Assembly: GCF_000234665.1 (NCBI RefSeq)
Contig: NC_018314.1
Coordinates: forward strand, 124,001-188,000
DNA: 64,000 nt
Source: Leishmania mexicana MHOM/GT/2001/U1103
Lineage: Eukaryota > Euglenozoa > Kinetoplastea > Trypanosomatida > Trypanosomatidae
Direction of reading: 5' to 3'
The notes beneath the pieces are model-generated. The model saw only the letters and a program-made list of their open reading frames with translations. It ran no database searches and was not told the origin of the DNA. The position numbers and the translations under genes were made by a program. Below are positions 19,881-30,057 of the stretch, piece after piece (the first letter of the stretch is position 1; the number at the start of each line of letters is the position of its first letter).

Positions 19881-21962
19881 ATGGCGAATGACCAGGGCGA
19901 GGATCACGCCTCCCCCGAGGAGAACGGCACCGACCCCTACAGACAAGATGGGACCGTGAAACGGAAAAGGTTTGTGCACCCCGAGGCAGCGTCCATGTTC
20001 GCCAGGTGCCCGCTGATGCGACGGGTGCCAATGCTTGGTGAGGCTGTCGAGGGCTACGGGTTCAAGGTCATCGTCGCGCTCGGTGCTACCAACCTGCTCT
20101 GCAGGGGCGTCGCGGATCGCATCCTGACGGGTCAGACGTACGCCATGATGATTGATCGCTACGGCATCGACGTGGCCCGCTACCAGCGCCTGTCCTCGAT
20201 TTCGACCATGGGCTGGTCCATCAAGGCCTTCACCGCCATGCTCTGCGACGGCTTCGCCTTCCTCGGCTACACGAAGCGCTGGTACATGTTCATCTCCTGC
20301 GTCGGCGGCGCTGCTTTCGCGCTGATCTACGGCCTTCTTCCGGCGAAGGAGGCGTCGGCTAACGTGGCAGCGGCCTTCATCTTCCTGTCGACCTGGGGCA
20401 AGGCCAACGTGGATATCCTGTCGGAGGGCCACTACAGTCGCCTGATGCGCCAGAACCCAAAGCCTGGCCCGGCGCTGGTGAGCTGGATCTGGTTCTGGAT
20501 CATGGTTGGAGCCATCATCGCGACTGTGATGAACGGCCCGCTCGCGGATGCCGGGAAGCCGCAGATCAGCATCTTCGTGTCCGCCGCGCTGCAGGCCATC
20601 ACCTGTGTCTTCTACCTGTTCAACTGGTACGGGGAGAAGAAGAATCGCGTGCTGCGCTCCGAGGACGCGCTGTTCATTCTGGAGGAGACGCGCAAGGAGC
20701 GTGAGCGCTTCAGGCGTCCGGCGCACGATGAACCGGTCATCGGGCTGCCGCAGGATGGTGGTGCGACAAAGGGGAAGAAGAGCCCGCAGCGCTCGCACTC
20801 GGATGAGGACGTAGAGGCGGTGGCAGTCGATGAAGTCCACAGAGACGATGTGCACGTCCCACACGAGCTGGTGCAGCTGCCTTACGAAGACGGCGGTGAT
20901 GCGGATGCGGTTGCCGACGCGGAAGCGGGGATCTACTACGGCAAGCCGCCGGTGCCGTGTCTGTTCGGGCTGTTCGAAATGAACACGGAGGTGATCTTAG
21001 AGAATTGGAAGATCTTCGTGTACAGCGTTGTCATGACCTGTGCTGTGATCGCGATGCTGTGCGCCAACATCCTGGCCGACACGCTGGGCCTCCTGGTTGC
21101 GTGCTTCGTTGTGTCGACCATCTGCTGCTGCTCCTCGTTCTGGGCCCTGCCGCTGGTGATTGCGAAGGCCAACGTCTTCGGCTACCTCCAGCAGGCGGTG
21201 TACATCAACATCGCTAGCCCCCTCATGACCTTCTACCTGAACTCATACAACTGTGAGGAGAACTTCCCGAACTTTAGCTACAGTTTTTACAACACCGTCG
21301 CTGGTGTCATCGGCAACTTTGCAGGGCTGGCCGGCGTCTCCGCGTTCAACTACATCTTTTCGAAGCGCAGCTACCGCCTCACGTTCTGCGTGACCACGTT
21401 TGCGCAGGTTCTGGGCGGAATGACGGATATCGTCATTGTGAAGCGCTGGAACCTGTACATTGGCATCCCGGACCACGCCATGTACATCTGGGGTGCGGCT
21501 GTAGTGAGCGAGGTGTGCTACATGCTTGGCTACATGCCGATGGTTGTGCTGCTGTCTCGCCTGTGCCCTCGTGGCTCGGAGAGCGTGGTGTATGCGCTGA
21601 TGGCCGGCTTCTCGAGCCTGGGACGCTCGACTTCCGCGTCCCTCGGTGCGATCATCATGGAGTACGGCCTGCCTGTGTTCAAGATGCGGGAGGATGGCTA
21701 CCGTTGCGGTGTGGAGAATCTTGCATGGCTGCTGTTTGTGTGCAATGTGTGCTCGCCTCCGCTCGTGCTGCCGCTGACGCTGCTGCTTCCGAAGGCGCGC
21801 ATCTGCGACGCTATCGACGTGGACGGCAAGGCGTTGCGCAAGAAAGTAGACGCGGAAATGGTGGCGGGCGAAGCAGGTGCGTTGCCGTCGTCGCCCACGT
21901 CGGCTGAGAATACCAATGCGACGAAGGCGCAGGATGACGAGGCGAAGCGAGAGGCAGTCTAG
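19881..21962 (+). CDS. Folate/biopterin transporter, BT1 family, copy 2 (FT2)
   Basis: 693 residues from ATG 19881 (MANDQGEDHAS). Same architecture as the other copies: a short soluble N-terminus with FVHPEAASMFARCPLMRRVP, first hydrophobic half with GWSIKAFTAMLCDGFAFLGY, EGHYSRLMRQNPKPGP, a charged loop at about 270-350 including QRSHSDEDVE, then a second half with PLVIAKANVFGYL, KRWNLYIGIPDHAMYIWG and SRLCPRGSESVVYALMAGF. Bases 20211-20709 are about 97 percent identical to 26561-27059 of copy 3, while N-terminus, loop and C-terminal tail diverge. The first VADRILTGQ differs from VADQIL in the others. Likely a plasma membrane pteridine or folate carrier; substrate not deducible. 3' end followed by a TA tract and a SIDER-like block. 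Confidence 0.94.
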   Translation: MANDQGEDHASPEENGTDPYRQDGTVKRKRFVHPEAASMFARCPLMRRVPMLGEAVEGYGFKVIVALGATNLLCRGVADRILTGQTYAMMIDRYGIDVARYQRLSSISTMGWSIKAFTAMLCDGFAFLGYTKRWYMFISCVGGAAFALIYGLLPAKEASANVAAAFIFLSTWGKANVDILSEGHYSRLMRQNPKPGPALVSWIWFWIMVGAIIATVMNGPLADAGKPQISIFVSAALQAITCVFYLFNWYGEKKNRVLRSEDALFILEETRKERERFRRPAHDEPVIGLPQDGGATKGKKSPQRSHSDEDVEAVAVDEVHRDDVHVPHELVQLPYEDGGDADAVADAEAGIYYGKPPVPCLFGLFEMNTEVILENWKIFVYSVVMTCAVIAMLCANILADTLGLLVACFVVSTICCCSSFWALPLVIAKANVFGYLQQAVYINIASPLMTFYLNSYNCEENFPNFSYSFYNTVAGVIGNFAGLAGVSAFNYIFSKRSYRLTFCVTTFAQVLGGMTDIVIVKRWNLYIGIPDHAMYIWGAAVVSEVCYMLGYMPMVVLLSRLCPRGSESVVYALMAGFSSLGRSTSASLGAIIMEYGLPVFKMREDGYRCGVENLAWLLFVCNVCSPPLVLPLTLLLPKARICDAIDVDGKALRKKVDAEMVAGEAGALPSSPTSAENTNATKAQDDEAKREAV

Positions 21963-22083
21963 CGCGGATTGTAGCGGCGTTACAAAAGGCGGCATGGTGG
22001 CAGTCAGCAGCGCCTAAAATGAGCGCGAGTGCGAGTGTGTGTACTCGTATCGGTTTCACGTTTCTTCATGGCGACGCAGTACA

Positions 22084-22103
22084 ATATATATATATATATA
22101 TAT
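22084..22103. repeat. TA dinucleotide tract
   Basis: Uninterrupted AT alternation of about 10 units shortly after the FT2 stop codon. Comparable TA tracts lie at 15649-15666, 16194-16210, 25157-25201, 33009-33042, 34016-34031 and 45745-45761. Confidence 0.9.
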
Positions 22104-22320
22104 CGGCGTGTACGCGCACACACGCACACGCGGACAGACACGCATGTGCGCAGGTCGAATCGGCTCGCGACGCTGCGCGTTGCTCGCAGCTAGCCGTTAG
22201 GCAGCCTGCGTGTAACGCGTGCGTTCTTTTCTTCAAGTCCCCGCCCACCCCATCCACACGCACACGCCTCAGCGCGCGGTATCCTGGGGCCTGGTTCGCT
22301 ATGGCGTAGGGGAGGTCAAC

Positions 22321-22690
22321 GCGATGCGTCGCTATAGATCTCGGCGTCCAGATCCTGGGTGGTGTGGCATAAGGGGAGGGGGCCTGCGAAAGTGAGTACG
22401 CTTGCGCTATCTCTACGGTGAGGGAGTGTCCGCGCAACACGGGCATACCCCACCGGGCCTTCACACGGGCCGCTGGTGTGGGGGAACCTGAGCCACCGAG
22501 GGGGAGGCACCCGGGGGCGGCGACCGGGGGCGGCGACCGGCACCATGGGGGAGCGGCTGTGAGGCGACCTGAGAGGCAGGGGAGGCCGCGTAGTGTTTGA
22601 GGCAGGGGCCCGTGCTTGCAGGTAACGGAGTCGGCGCGTTAGCTGTAGCGCACGCGCGCCAGCGGCTACCATCGCACCACGATGGTGAGG
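22321..22690 (+). mobile_element. SIDER-like degenerate retroposon block in FT2 3' flank
   Basis: The start (22321-22368) aligns with 33713-33760 at roughly 70 percent, including the identical 16-mer TCCTGGGTGGTGTGGC. The middle part (22530-22590) aligns with 18010-18080. It therefore bridges the blocks seen after FT1 and FT4 and supports one dispersed family. Location is within the presumed 3' UTR, where SIDER2 elements are known to destabilise mRNA. Naming as SIDER is inference. Confidence 0.5.
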
Positions 22691-25600
22691 TCCATGACAG
22701 GGAGGAGGAGGAGGAGGGGTACAGAGCGGTGTGTTGGGGGTTTGTGTTGGCGGCAAACGGATACACGCTGAAAGGGCAACCAAAAAAAGAAGAAGGGTGT
22801 CGCTGGTTTCTTGTTGGGTTTTCTGGTTCGGTTACCAAGATGCTCCTCCGCGAAAACCCCCACGCATGCGCGCCAGCGGCCCTCGTCGCTCTTCCCCACT
22901 CAGCATCCTGCACGCCGTGTGTCACTGACACGTGAAGGCGTCGCTCTTGGTTCATCGTCTTCAGCTTGACCTCTCCGTTCCCCTCACCTTTTTCGTGTGT
23001 GTGTGTGTGCGTATGTGCGTGTGTCGATGTTGCCGGAGTGAGGGCTGCATCGTTTATCTTTTTTTTTCTTTCGCTGTTGTCGTTGCTGTTGCTGCTGCTG
23101 CTGCTGCTGCGTGGCCTCCCTCTGGTGTGTCCGTGTCCTGTGACTCTTGCACGGCGCTGCCGGTTCGTGCTTTCGTTTTTCCTCTGCGCCCTCCCCCTCC
23201 CCCTCCCCCTCCCCCTCGTCTCCCTCCCCCTTTCTCTACGGCGCACATCTCTCCTGATGATGGGTGTTCGTGAGCACGCATTTTGTCTGCGCCCGCCCAC
23301 CTCAACCGCCCCCCACACACACCACACACATCGCTTCCGCCGATGTGGCGGTGGATCTTGGGCGCACCCTCGATTGGCTTCATGGCCTCCCTCCCTGCTC
23401 ACCCCCTCCGCGCCCACGGAGGCGACCCCATCCCCATCCAAGCCGTTCCCTTACCGCCTTCCCTCCCCCCTTCTCTGTGTGTGTATGCGTGTGTGTGCAT
23501 TCGTTTTTTTTTGTTTTGTTTTGGAGGGGCTTCGCTTCGTTTTTTTATATTATTTTTCGCTGTGCGAAGAGGACGAAACAGTCGCCGAGCTGACGCGTCC
23601 GTGTGCGTATGTCCATGAGCTTGGGTCGTTGTGGACGACTCAGAACCACGTTGATGGCGTGAGGCTGGGGCTCTGCCTTCAGCCCTTTTCACCTCGACTA
23701 CCGATACGATTATGTGAGCGACGCACAGACACACTTCGAAAGCCGATTTTCTTTTTCTTTTCCCCCTCTTTTGTGGTGTGTGCGTGTGTGTGTATGCGCG
23801 CGTCTACATGGCTTTTGCCTTCTCCTGTCACAGTTGATGATGACATGCTACCGACGTTCTTTATTTTATTTTTGCATTCTCTCCATCCCTCCTCCTCTTT
23901 GCATCACCTCGCCATGGTTGTGTAGGGTGCACACCGGCGGTGCAACGTACCCCCTTTCCTTCGCCTCGCCCCGCCCCGCCCCACCCCTCTTGCATGTGCA
24001 TCCCATGCAGTGGCGGAGGTTTCTCGCGTGGAAGTTCGAATCTATTATGTGCATGTGTGTGTGTGTGTGTCGAGGTGCACGTGCTGACAGGAATACCCTG
24101 ACCTCTCCCACACACAAACACAAACACACGCACGAAGACGCAGACACGGACACCCACACAGCGAGGCATAAATACGTGCTTACGCGCTTGTTGTTGTCGT
24201 TTTTTTTCTACGGCTGGTGAAGTCGCATGTGGCGTCCTTCTCTTCTGAGGCATGTACTCAAATTTTTTATGTGTGTCCCCCTCCCCCTCCCTTTCTTTTC
24301 AATGTTGTTCTCCACACCCTTTCTTTCCGTTGAGCCCTTTGTTTATCTGCGTGTAAGCGCGTGCGTGTGTTGATCCCTCTCCCTCTCCCTCTCCCTCTCC
24401 CTGTGTGTGTGCGTGTGTGTGGGTGTGTGTGCCTCTGTGCGTAAATTTTGTTGTGCGTGTACCGTAATGCTTGAAGACGTGCTCGAGGTGGGTACGGCTG
24501 CGACTGGTTGCACTGTGTTATCCTTGCCCCTTTTCTCGCTTCCCTGCACACTGCGTGTACGCGCGTGTGCGTGTTTTCGGTTTTCACCTTTCCGTTCTTC
24601 TGTTTTGGGGGGAGGAGCGGGTCGCGAAACGGGTAAAGCCTTGCGTGCACTCGCGTCTCTCCATGATAGGTACTTGTATGCATGTGTGCGGGGATGTACA
24701 CACATGTATATATCGCATGCGCATCGTTGCATCCACTGTGCGCGTGATGCGATGCGGACATCGATATCTTTCACCTGTTCCCTCTCCGTGTGCTGCCGAT
24801 GTCCTTGTATGTGCAGTAAGGTGCAAAGGCACGCACACCCGCGCTCCCACTCTCGCGCGCGCGTCCACGTCAACGCACCAACCCTCTTCTTTCCCTCTAC
24901 GAAGTTGGGCTGCGGTGCTCCCCCACCGCCCGGCCTCGCTCTCACGTTGACCCAGCTGCGTGCGTGTCTATTTTTTGTTTTCGTGCGTTGGCGCCTCTGA
25001 CGGTCCCCTTCCCCTTCCCCCTCCCCCTCCCCCATCCAATTGCCAACTCCCCGTCACAGGGGGATCCCTCGTGCGATGTTCCTTTTTCCTTGGGAGCTCT
25101 TCAGTGTATCCTCTGATTCTCCTCTCGTGGGTGGGCGCACGCACCCACACACACATAAATATATATATATACATATTCATACATCTATATATATATATAT
25201 TTAGCGCGTCCTGTGCTTTGATGATGTACCGGGAAGATGGCATTTCTGACAGTATCGGCCGCTGTCACGACAACTGAAGCAGCCGATACCGTTGTTGTCC
25301 TCCTTGTTTCCATGGGACGGGTGCGCTTTATGTGTTGGCGCATCAGTGCAGGTTGGCCTGCCGGAGTCATCGGCGTAGTAAACTGACCATACACTCAAGA
25401 CGAAAAAAAAATGATGCACGCGTATTCCTTAGTGGCCACATGGGTAAAGTGTCCCCCCCCCCCTCCTCCTCCTCCTCCCCCAAAAAAAGGTTACGGGTAC
25501 AATAGCAGATGGGGTGGGGTGGGGGGAGGCTTAGCAGGGCAAATCATGTGGCTTCGACGCCGATCAACGGATGGGTGTCGGGGCTTTCGTTTTGCACTCT

Positions 25601-26215
25601 TGGGTAGGTGTGTCCATTGGTCATTCACGTACCCATCGGTTCCCCGCACGAGGGCTCCGTTTACGCGCATCGTGTGCCCTTGCGTGCGCGCCGCCCCTCT
25701 TTTTCCGCCCGCCCGCCACTCCCATCAACAGCATCTTCGCATTCACCTTCCAAACATCCCGCGTCCCCCATACCCTGGCCCCACCCCTCTCCCTCCCTCC
25801 CACACTCCCTTCCTCAATGGCCAAGCTGCCATCCCCCCCCCTCACCCCGCTCATCCTCTCTCCCTCTCCCTCTCTCTCGTACATCTAACCACACAAACGC
25901 TCAAACCCCTGCCTGCGCCCTTCCCAGCAGCAACACAGCCACGCATTTTTCTTCGTCTTCTCTTCCCGGTTCTCTTCCCCAGCTGCTCCGTGTCCTTTAC
26001 AGCCTCAGCCCTTCCTCCGCCCCCCGACACACCGACGCCATCTCTACTTTCGACCCGATTCCGTACGTTCCAGGTGCAGCTGCTGCGGTGCGTCATCCAT
26101 CTCTTCCTGCCTAAAGTTCTCTCGCTTACCTTTACCATCCAAACGGCTCTCCCCTGTTCCTCTTCGTTCTGCCCGCTATATCGACACCCACATCCGGCAT
26201 TCGTGAAGTGGAGAC

Positions 26216-28303
26216 ATGCCCCGCAAGCAGGCCGCTCACACGCGCGAGAAGGATGTCGCCTCAGACGCCGCAGGTGCAGCAGCGGTGCCTGAGGCGACCG
26301 CTGCGGAAAACAACGGCAAGTACATCCACCCCGAGGCAGCGTCCCTGTTCGCCAGGTGCCCGTGGGTTCGCCGCGTCCCCGTGTTTGGCGAGGCTGTCGA
26401 GGGCTACGGGCCCAAGGTCATCGTCGCGCTCGGTGGGTGCTACCTGCTCTGCAAGGGTGTCGCGGATCAGATTCTGCGCGGTCAGACGTACGCCATGATG
26501 ATGGATCGCTACGGCATCGACGTGGCCCGCTACCAGCGCCTGTCTCCGATTTCGTCCATGGGCTGGTCCATCAAGGCCTTCACCGCCATGCTCTGCGACG
26601 GCTTCGCCTTCCTCGGCTACACGAAGCGCTGGTACATGTTCATCTCCTGCGTCGGCGGCGCTGCTTTCGCGCTGATCTACGGCCTTCTTCCGGCGAAGGA
26701 GGCGTCGGCTAACGTGGCAGCGGCCTTCATCTTCCTGTCGAGCTGGGGCAAGGCCAACGTGGATATCCTGTCCCAGGGCCACTACAGTCGCCTGATGCGC
26801 CAGAACCCGAAGCCTGGCCCGGCGCTGGTGAGCTGGATCTGGTTCTGGATCATGACCGGCTCACTCATCGCGACTGTGATGAACGGCCCGCTCGCGGATG
26901 CCGGGAAGCCGCAGATCAGCATCTTCGTGTCCGCCGCGCTGCAGGCCATCACCTGTGTCTTCTACCTGTTCAACTGGTACGGGGAGAAGAAGAATCGCGT
27001 GCTGCGCTCCGAGGACGCGCTGTTCATTCTGGAGGAGACGCGCAAGGAGCGTGAGCGCCTGGGCACCGAGCTGATGGACAAGGGCAAGACGGGTGCGCAG
27101 GATGGTGGTGCGACGAAGGGGAAGAAGAGCCCGCAGCGCTCGCACTCGGATGAGGACGTGGAGGGTGCCGTACGGGATGCCCTCAACGGCAGTCAGCACG
27201 ACCACGGCGACCTTGTGCAGGACGTCTACGACGACGCGGATGCCGACGGCGAAGAGCTGGCCGAGGACGAGGTGTACTACGGCAAGCCGCCGGTGCCGTG
27301 CCTGTTCGGGCTGTTCGAGGCAAACACGGAGGTGATCTCGAAGAACTGGAAGATCTTCGTGTACAGCGCTGTCATGACCTGTGCTGTGATCGCGATGCTG
27401 TGCTGCAACATCCTGGCCGACACGCTGGGCCTCCTGGTTGCGTGCGTCGTTGTGTCGACCATCTGCTGCGCCACGTCCTTCTGGGCCCTGCCGCTGGTGA
27501 TTGCGAAGGCCAACGTCTTCGCATACCTTGATAAGGCTGTTTCCATCCGTGTGAGCGGTCCCCTAAACGCGTTCTACCTGAACACCTACAACTGCCCTGG
27601 CAACCTGCCCAACTTCACCTACACCTTCTACAACACGGTGGCTGGCGTCATCAGCAGCGCAGTTGGTGTCGTTGCCGTGACGCTGTTCAACTTCCTGTTC
27701 GCGAAGCACAGCTACCGCCTCACCTTCATTGTGACGACAATCATGCAGGTTCTGGCAGTGCTGTTCGACATCATGATGGTGAAGCGCTGGAACCTGCACA
27801 TTGGCATCCCGGACCACGCCATGTACATCTGGGGCTATACTGTTGTGGGTGAGGTCGTGTACATGCTCGCCTTAATGCCCCTGGTTGTGCTGCTATCTCG
27901 CCTGTGCCCTCGTGGCTCGGAGAGTGTGGTGTATGCGCTGATGGCCGGCTTCGCGAGCCTTGGCCAGACCACCGCGGTATCTCTCGGTGCCATTCTTCTA
28001 GAGTACGGCCTGCCTGTGTTCAAGAGGCAGGATGACGGCTCTCACTGCAACTACGAAAACCTGCCGCTGCTGCTGTTCCTGTGCAGCATGTGCACGCCGC
28101 TGCTGGCGATTCCGCTGAGCATGATACTGCTTCCGAAGGCGCGCATCTGCGACGATATCGATGTGGACGGCAAGGTGGTGCGCCAGGCCGTGGATAAGCA
28201 GCTCGCAGCTGCTCCGGTGTCGAGCTCGGACTCGGACACGGTGATGGCCGCCGAGCCGCTTCATGGGTACAAGGCGGATGAGCGCCAGGCGGCGCGCTCG
28301 TAG
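26216..28303 (+). CDS. Folate/biopterin transporter, BT1 family, copy 3 (FT3)
   Basis: 695 residues from ATG 26216 (MPRKQAAHTREKD). Carries all family blocks: YIHPEAASLFARCPWVRRVP, VEGYGPKVIVALGG, GWSIKAFTAMLCDG, GHYSRLMRQNPKPGP (here preceded by SQ rather than SE), an acidic central loop ending near DEDVEGAVRD, PLVIAKANVFAYL, KRWNLHIGIPDHAMYIWG and SRLCPRGSESVVYAL. Nearly identical at DNA level to FT2 over the first-half transmembrane block, but the segment after PLVIAKANVF (KAVSIRVSGPLNAFYLNTY) and the C-terminal tail are its own. About 12 to 14 hydrophobic segments. Role: uptake of folate or biopterin; specificity unknown. Confidence 0.94.
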   Translation: MPRKQAAHTREKDVASDAAGAAAVPEATAAENNGKYIHPEAASLFARCPWVRRVPVFGEAVEGYGPKVIVALGGCYLLCKGVADQILRGQTYAMMMDRYGIDVARYQRLSPISSMGWSIKAFTAMLCDGFAFLGYTKRWYMFISCVGGAAFALIYGLLPAKEASANVAAAFIFLSSWGKANVDILSQGHYSRLMRQNPKPGPALVSWIWFWIMTGSLIATVMNGPLADAGKPQISIFVSAALQAITCVFYLFNWYGEKKNRVLRSEDALFILEETRKERERLGTELMDKGKTGAQDGGATKGKKSPQRSHSDEDVEGAVRDALNGSQHDHGDLVQDVYDDADADGEELAEDEVYYGKPPVPCLFGLFEANTEVISKNWKIFVYSAVMTCAVIAMLCCNILADTLGLLVACVVVSTICCATSFWALPLVIAKANVFAYLDKAVSIRVSGPLNAFYLNTYNCPGNLPNFTYTFYNTVAGVISSAVGVVAVTLFNFLFAKHSYRLTFIVTTIMQVLAVLFDIMMVKRWNLHIGIPDHAMYIWGYTVVGEVVYMLALMPLVVLLSRLCPRGSESVVYALMAGFASLGQTTAVSLGAILLEYGLPVFKRQDDGSHCNYENLPLLLFLCSMCTPLLAIPLSMILLPKARICDDIDVDGKVVRQAVDKQLAAAPVSSSDSDTVMAAEPLHGYKADERQAARS

Positions 28304-30057
28304 TCGGTGGGTGGACATCGTTCGAGGCAGACGCGGTGCTGAGGTGAGTGGGGCGGCGCATGTACTGTAACGCGCGTCTCCATGGCTACATCGCAGCACG
28401 TGAGCGCGCCTCCGGCAGGACGGTGTAGTGAAGGGGTGGGAGGTGTGCACGGGTGGACTCGTGTTGTATGGAAGAGAAAGGGACATCCACATCAGGCGCG
28501 ATGAGGTGTGTGTGGTGTCGTGTGTGGTCTGATGTGTGTGTGCGTTCTGGGTCGTGTTTCTGCCGTGTTCAGTGGCACGTAATGTGTTCGTGCGCGGGAT
28601 GCCGTAGAAGGGAAAGGGCATCGTACGGGGTCTGCGATGCTCATCCGTATTTTCTCTTTGGCGGACACTCTCGCGGTGTCGCTCCTTCTCGTCGGGGTAC
28701 TTTCTAACGAAGGTAATGTCGAAGAGGTGCGGCACTCCGCTTCGCACAAGAAGAGGTCTTTTTGCGCACCAGCCGACCGTTGCGGATCATGCTCCATTCC
28801 ACTCCCGCATCGTGGGCGGGCGGGCGGGGGGGGGGGGGTCTGCGCAAGAGGTGTCCGTGGGTGTTGTGCGTCCTGTGTGCACGTATGGACGAGTTCTTAA
28901 GGCCTTTTATGGGCCTTTGCTTGCCATGTTATCGATCTGGTTTTCTTTTATTCTCCACTGCGCATGCTCTCGTCGCCATCACCGATGCCGCCGTTTTCGC
29001 TGGCTGTGTGTGTGTGTGTTCCGTGTCAGTCAACTCCTTACTGTGGGCCCTCGCGGGCAGCGCGGTCTCTTTCTATGAGTGTGTATGTGTAGCCTCTGGG
29101 CGTGCGTGTGTCTACGCATGCGATGTCGTGATGGTACACGGAGGAAGTGGTGGTGCAGAGATGGAGAGGACGAAGTGACGGGAGCGAGAGAAAACAAAAC
29201 GCACACACAGAGAGAAGGACCCCAAACATACCGCACCTCCTCTGCCCCCGTCTCCCCCCTCCCCCCTCCCCCGATCTCCCTCGGTCGCTCGATCTGCTTT
29301 TTCTCGGCCGCTCCCTCTCATGCAAAACGTGCGGACGGTGTCCCGATGCCGAGGCCAACACAGGCACGGGGTGGGGCACCATCATGCTATATAGCTTCGT
29401 CTCTGAAAAGGAGGAGGCACACACACACACACACACACAAAACGAAAATGTGTGGCAGAATGTTCACAAGTGTGCACGCTCGCACGAGAGGAGTGTGGCT
29501 GGCGTGGGGAGAAAGTGCCCAGGGGGGGATCTGCAGTGTCGGCGGCAGATTCACACCCTGCACCCTTACCTAATCCCGCCAAACCTCTCTGGTGGAGAGC
29601 TGAATGGTGGTTCGCCTGCAATCGCGTCGCCGTCACGCGTGTAGCCCTGCCCCCCCCCTCCCCTCCCCTCCCTCCTCAAGGCTTCCGTCCGTGTGTCCCT
29701 CTCCCTGCTGTGGTCTTCTTTTTTTTTCCACTCACCCCTCCCCCCTCCCCCTTTCGATCTCCCTCATGGCATCCCCCTCACGCGCACACGCGCACTGACG
29801 CGTTGGCGTCCTCAGCCCCGTCCGGTTAGTCCCGCTCGTCGTGCTTTTCCTTTCTTCGTTGTTCTTTCTTTCACTGTGCCCTCATACTCGTCGTTGTTTG
29901 CCCCCATTCTCTTGCACAACGCAAGACACGCCCCGCGTGCTGTGGTGGGTCTCATGCGTTGACGTGTCTCCACTAACTCACTCACACACTCTCCCGTTAG
30001 TATTTTAAAAGACGCTCTAACTAATTATCGCCACCGTCAGCCACCGGTGCCGCAGCG
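28304..30057. other. Spacer between FT3 and FT4
   Basis: 1.75 kb without a gene. A short SIDER-like remnant occupies about 28310-28495; CA/GT tracts at 29420-29440 and about 29004-29018; C-rich runs at 29650-29680 and 29735-29750. The sequence just before the FT4 ATG is ordinary 5' UTR. Confidence 0.55.
28310..28495 (+). mobile_element. Short SIDER-like remnant in FT3 3' flank
   Basis: Its end contains GTGCACGGGTGGACTCGTGT followed by TGTATGG; ACTCGTGTTGTA at 28457-28468 is identical to 33925-33936 after FT4, with similar flanks. The 5' part is too diverged to align with the other blocks by eye. Confidence 0.35.

Larger units (their letters stand above)
21963..26215. other. 4.25-kb spacer between FT2 and FT3
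   Basis: No gene supported. Contents: TA tract (22084-22103), SIDER-like block (22321-22690), many CT/GT microsatellites (for example 22996-23020, 24054-24070, 24380-24430), a TA-rich run at 25157-25201, and a CT-rich stretch at 25680-26180 leading to the FT3 ATG. Confidence 0.6.

Noticed and set aside
22996..25450. Many Cys-Val / Thr-His ORFs in the FT2-FT3 spacer
   Set aside because: Translations of GT/CA and CT microsatellites.
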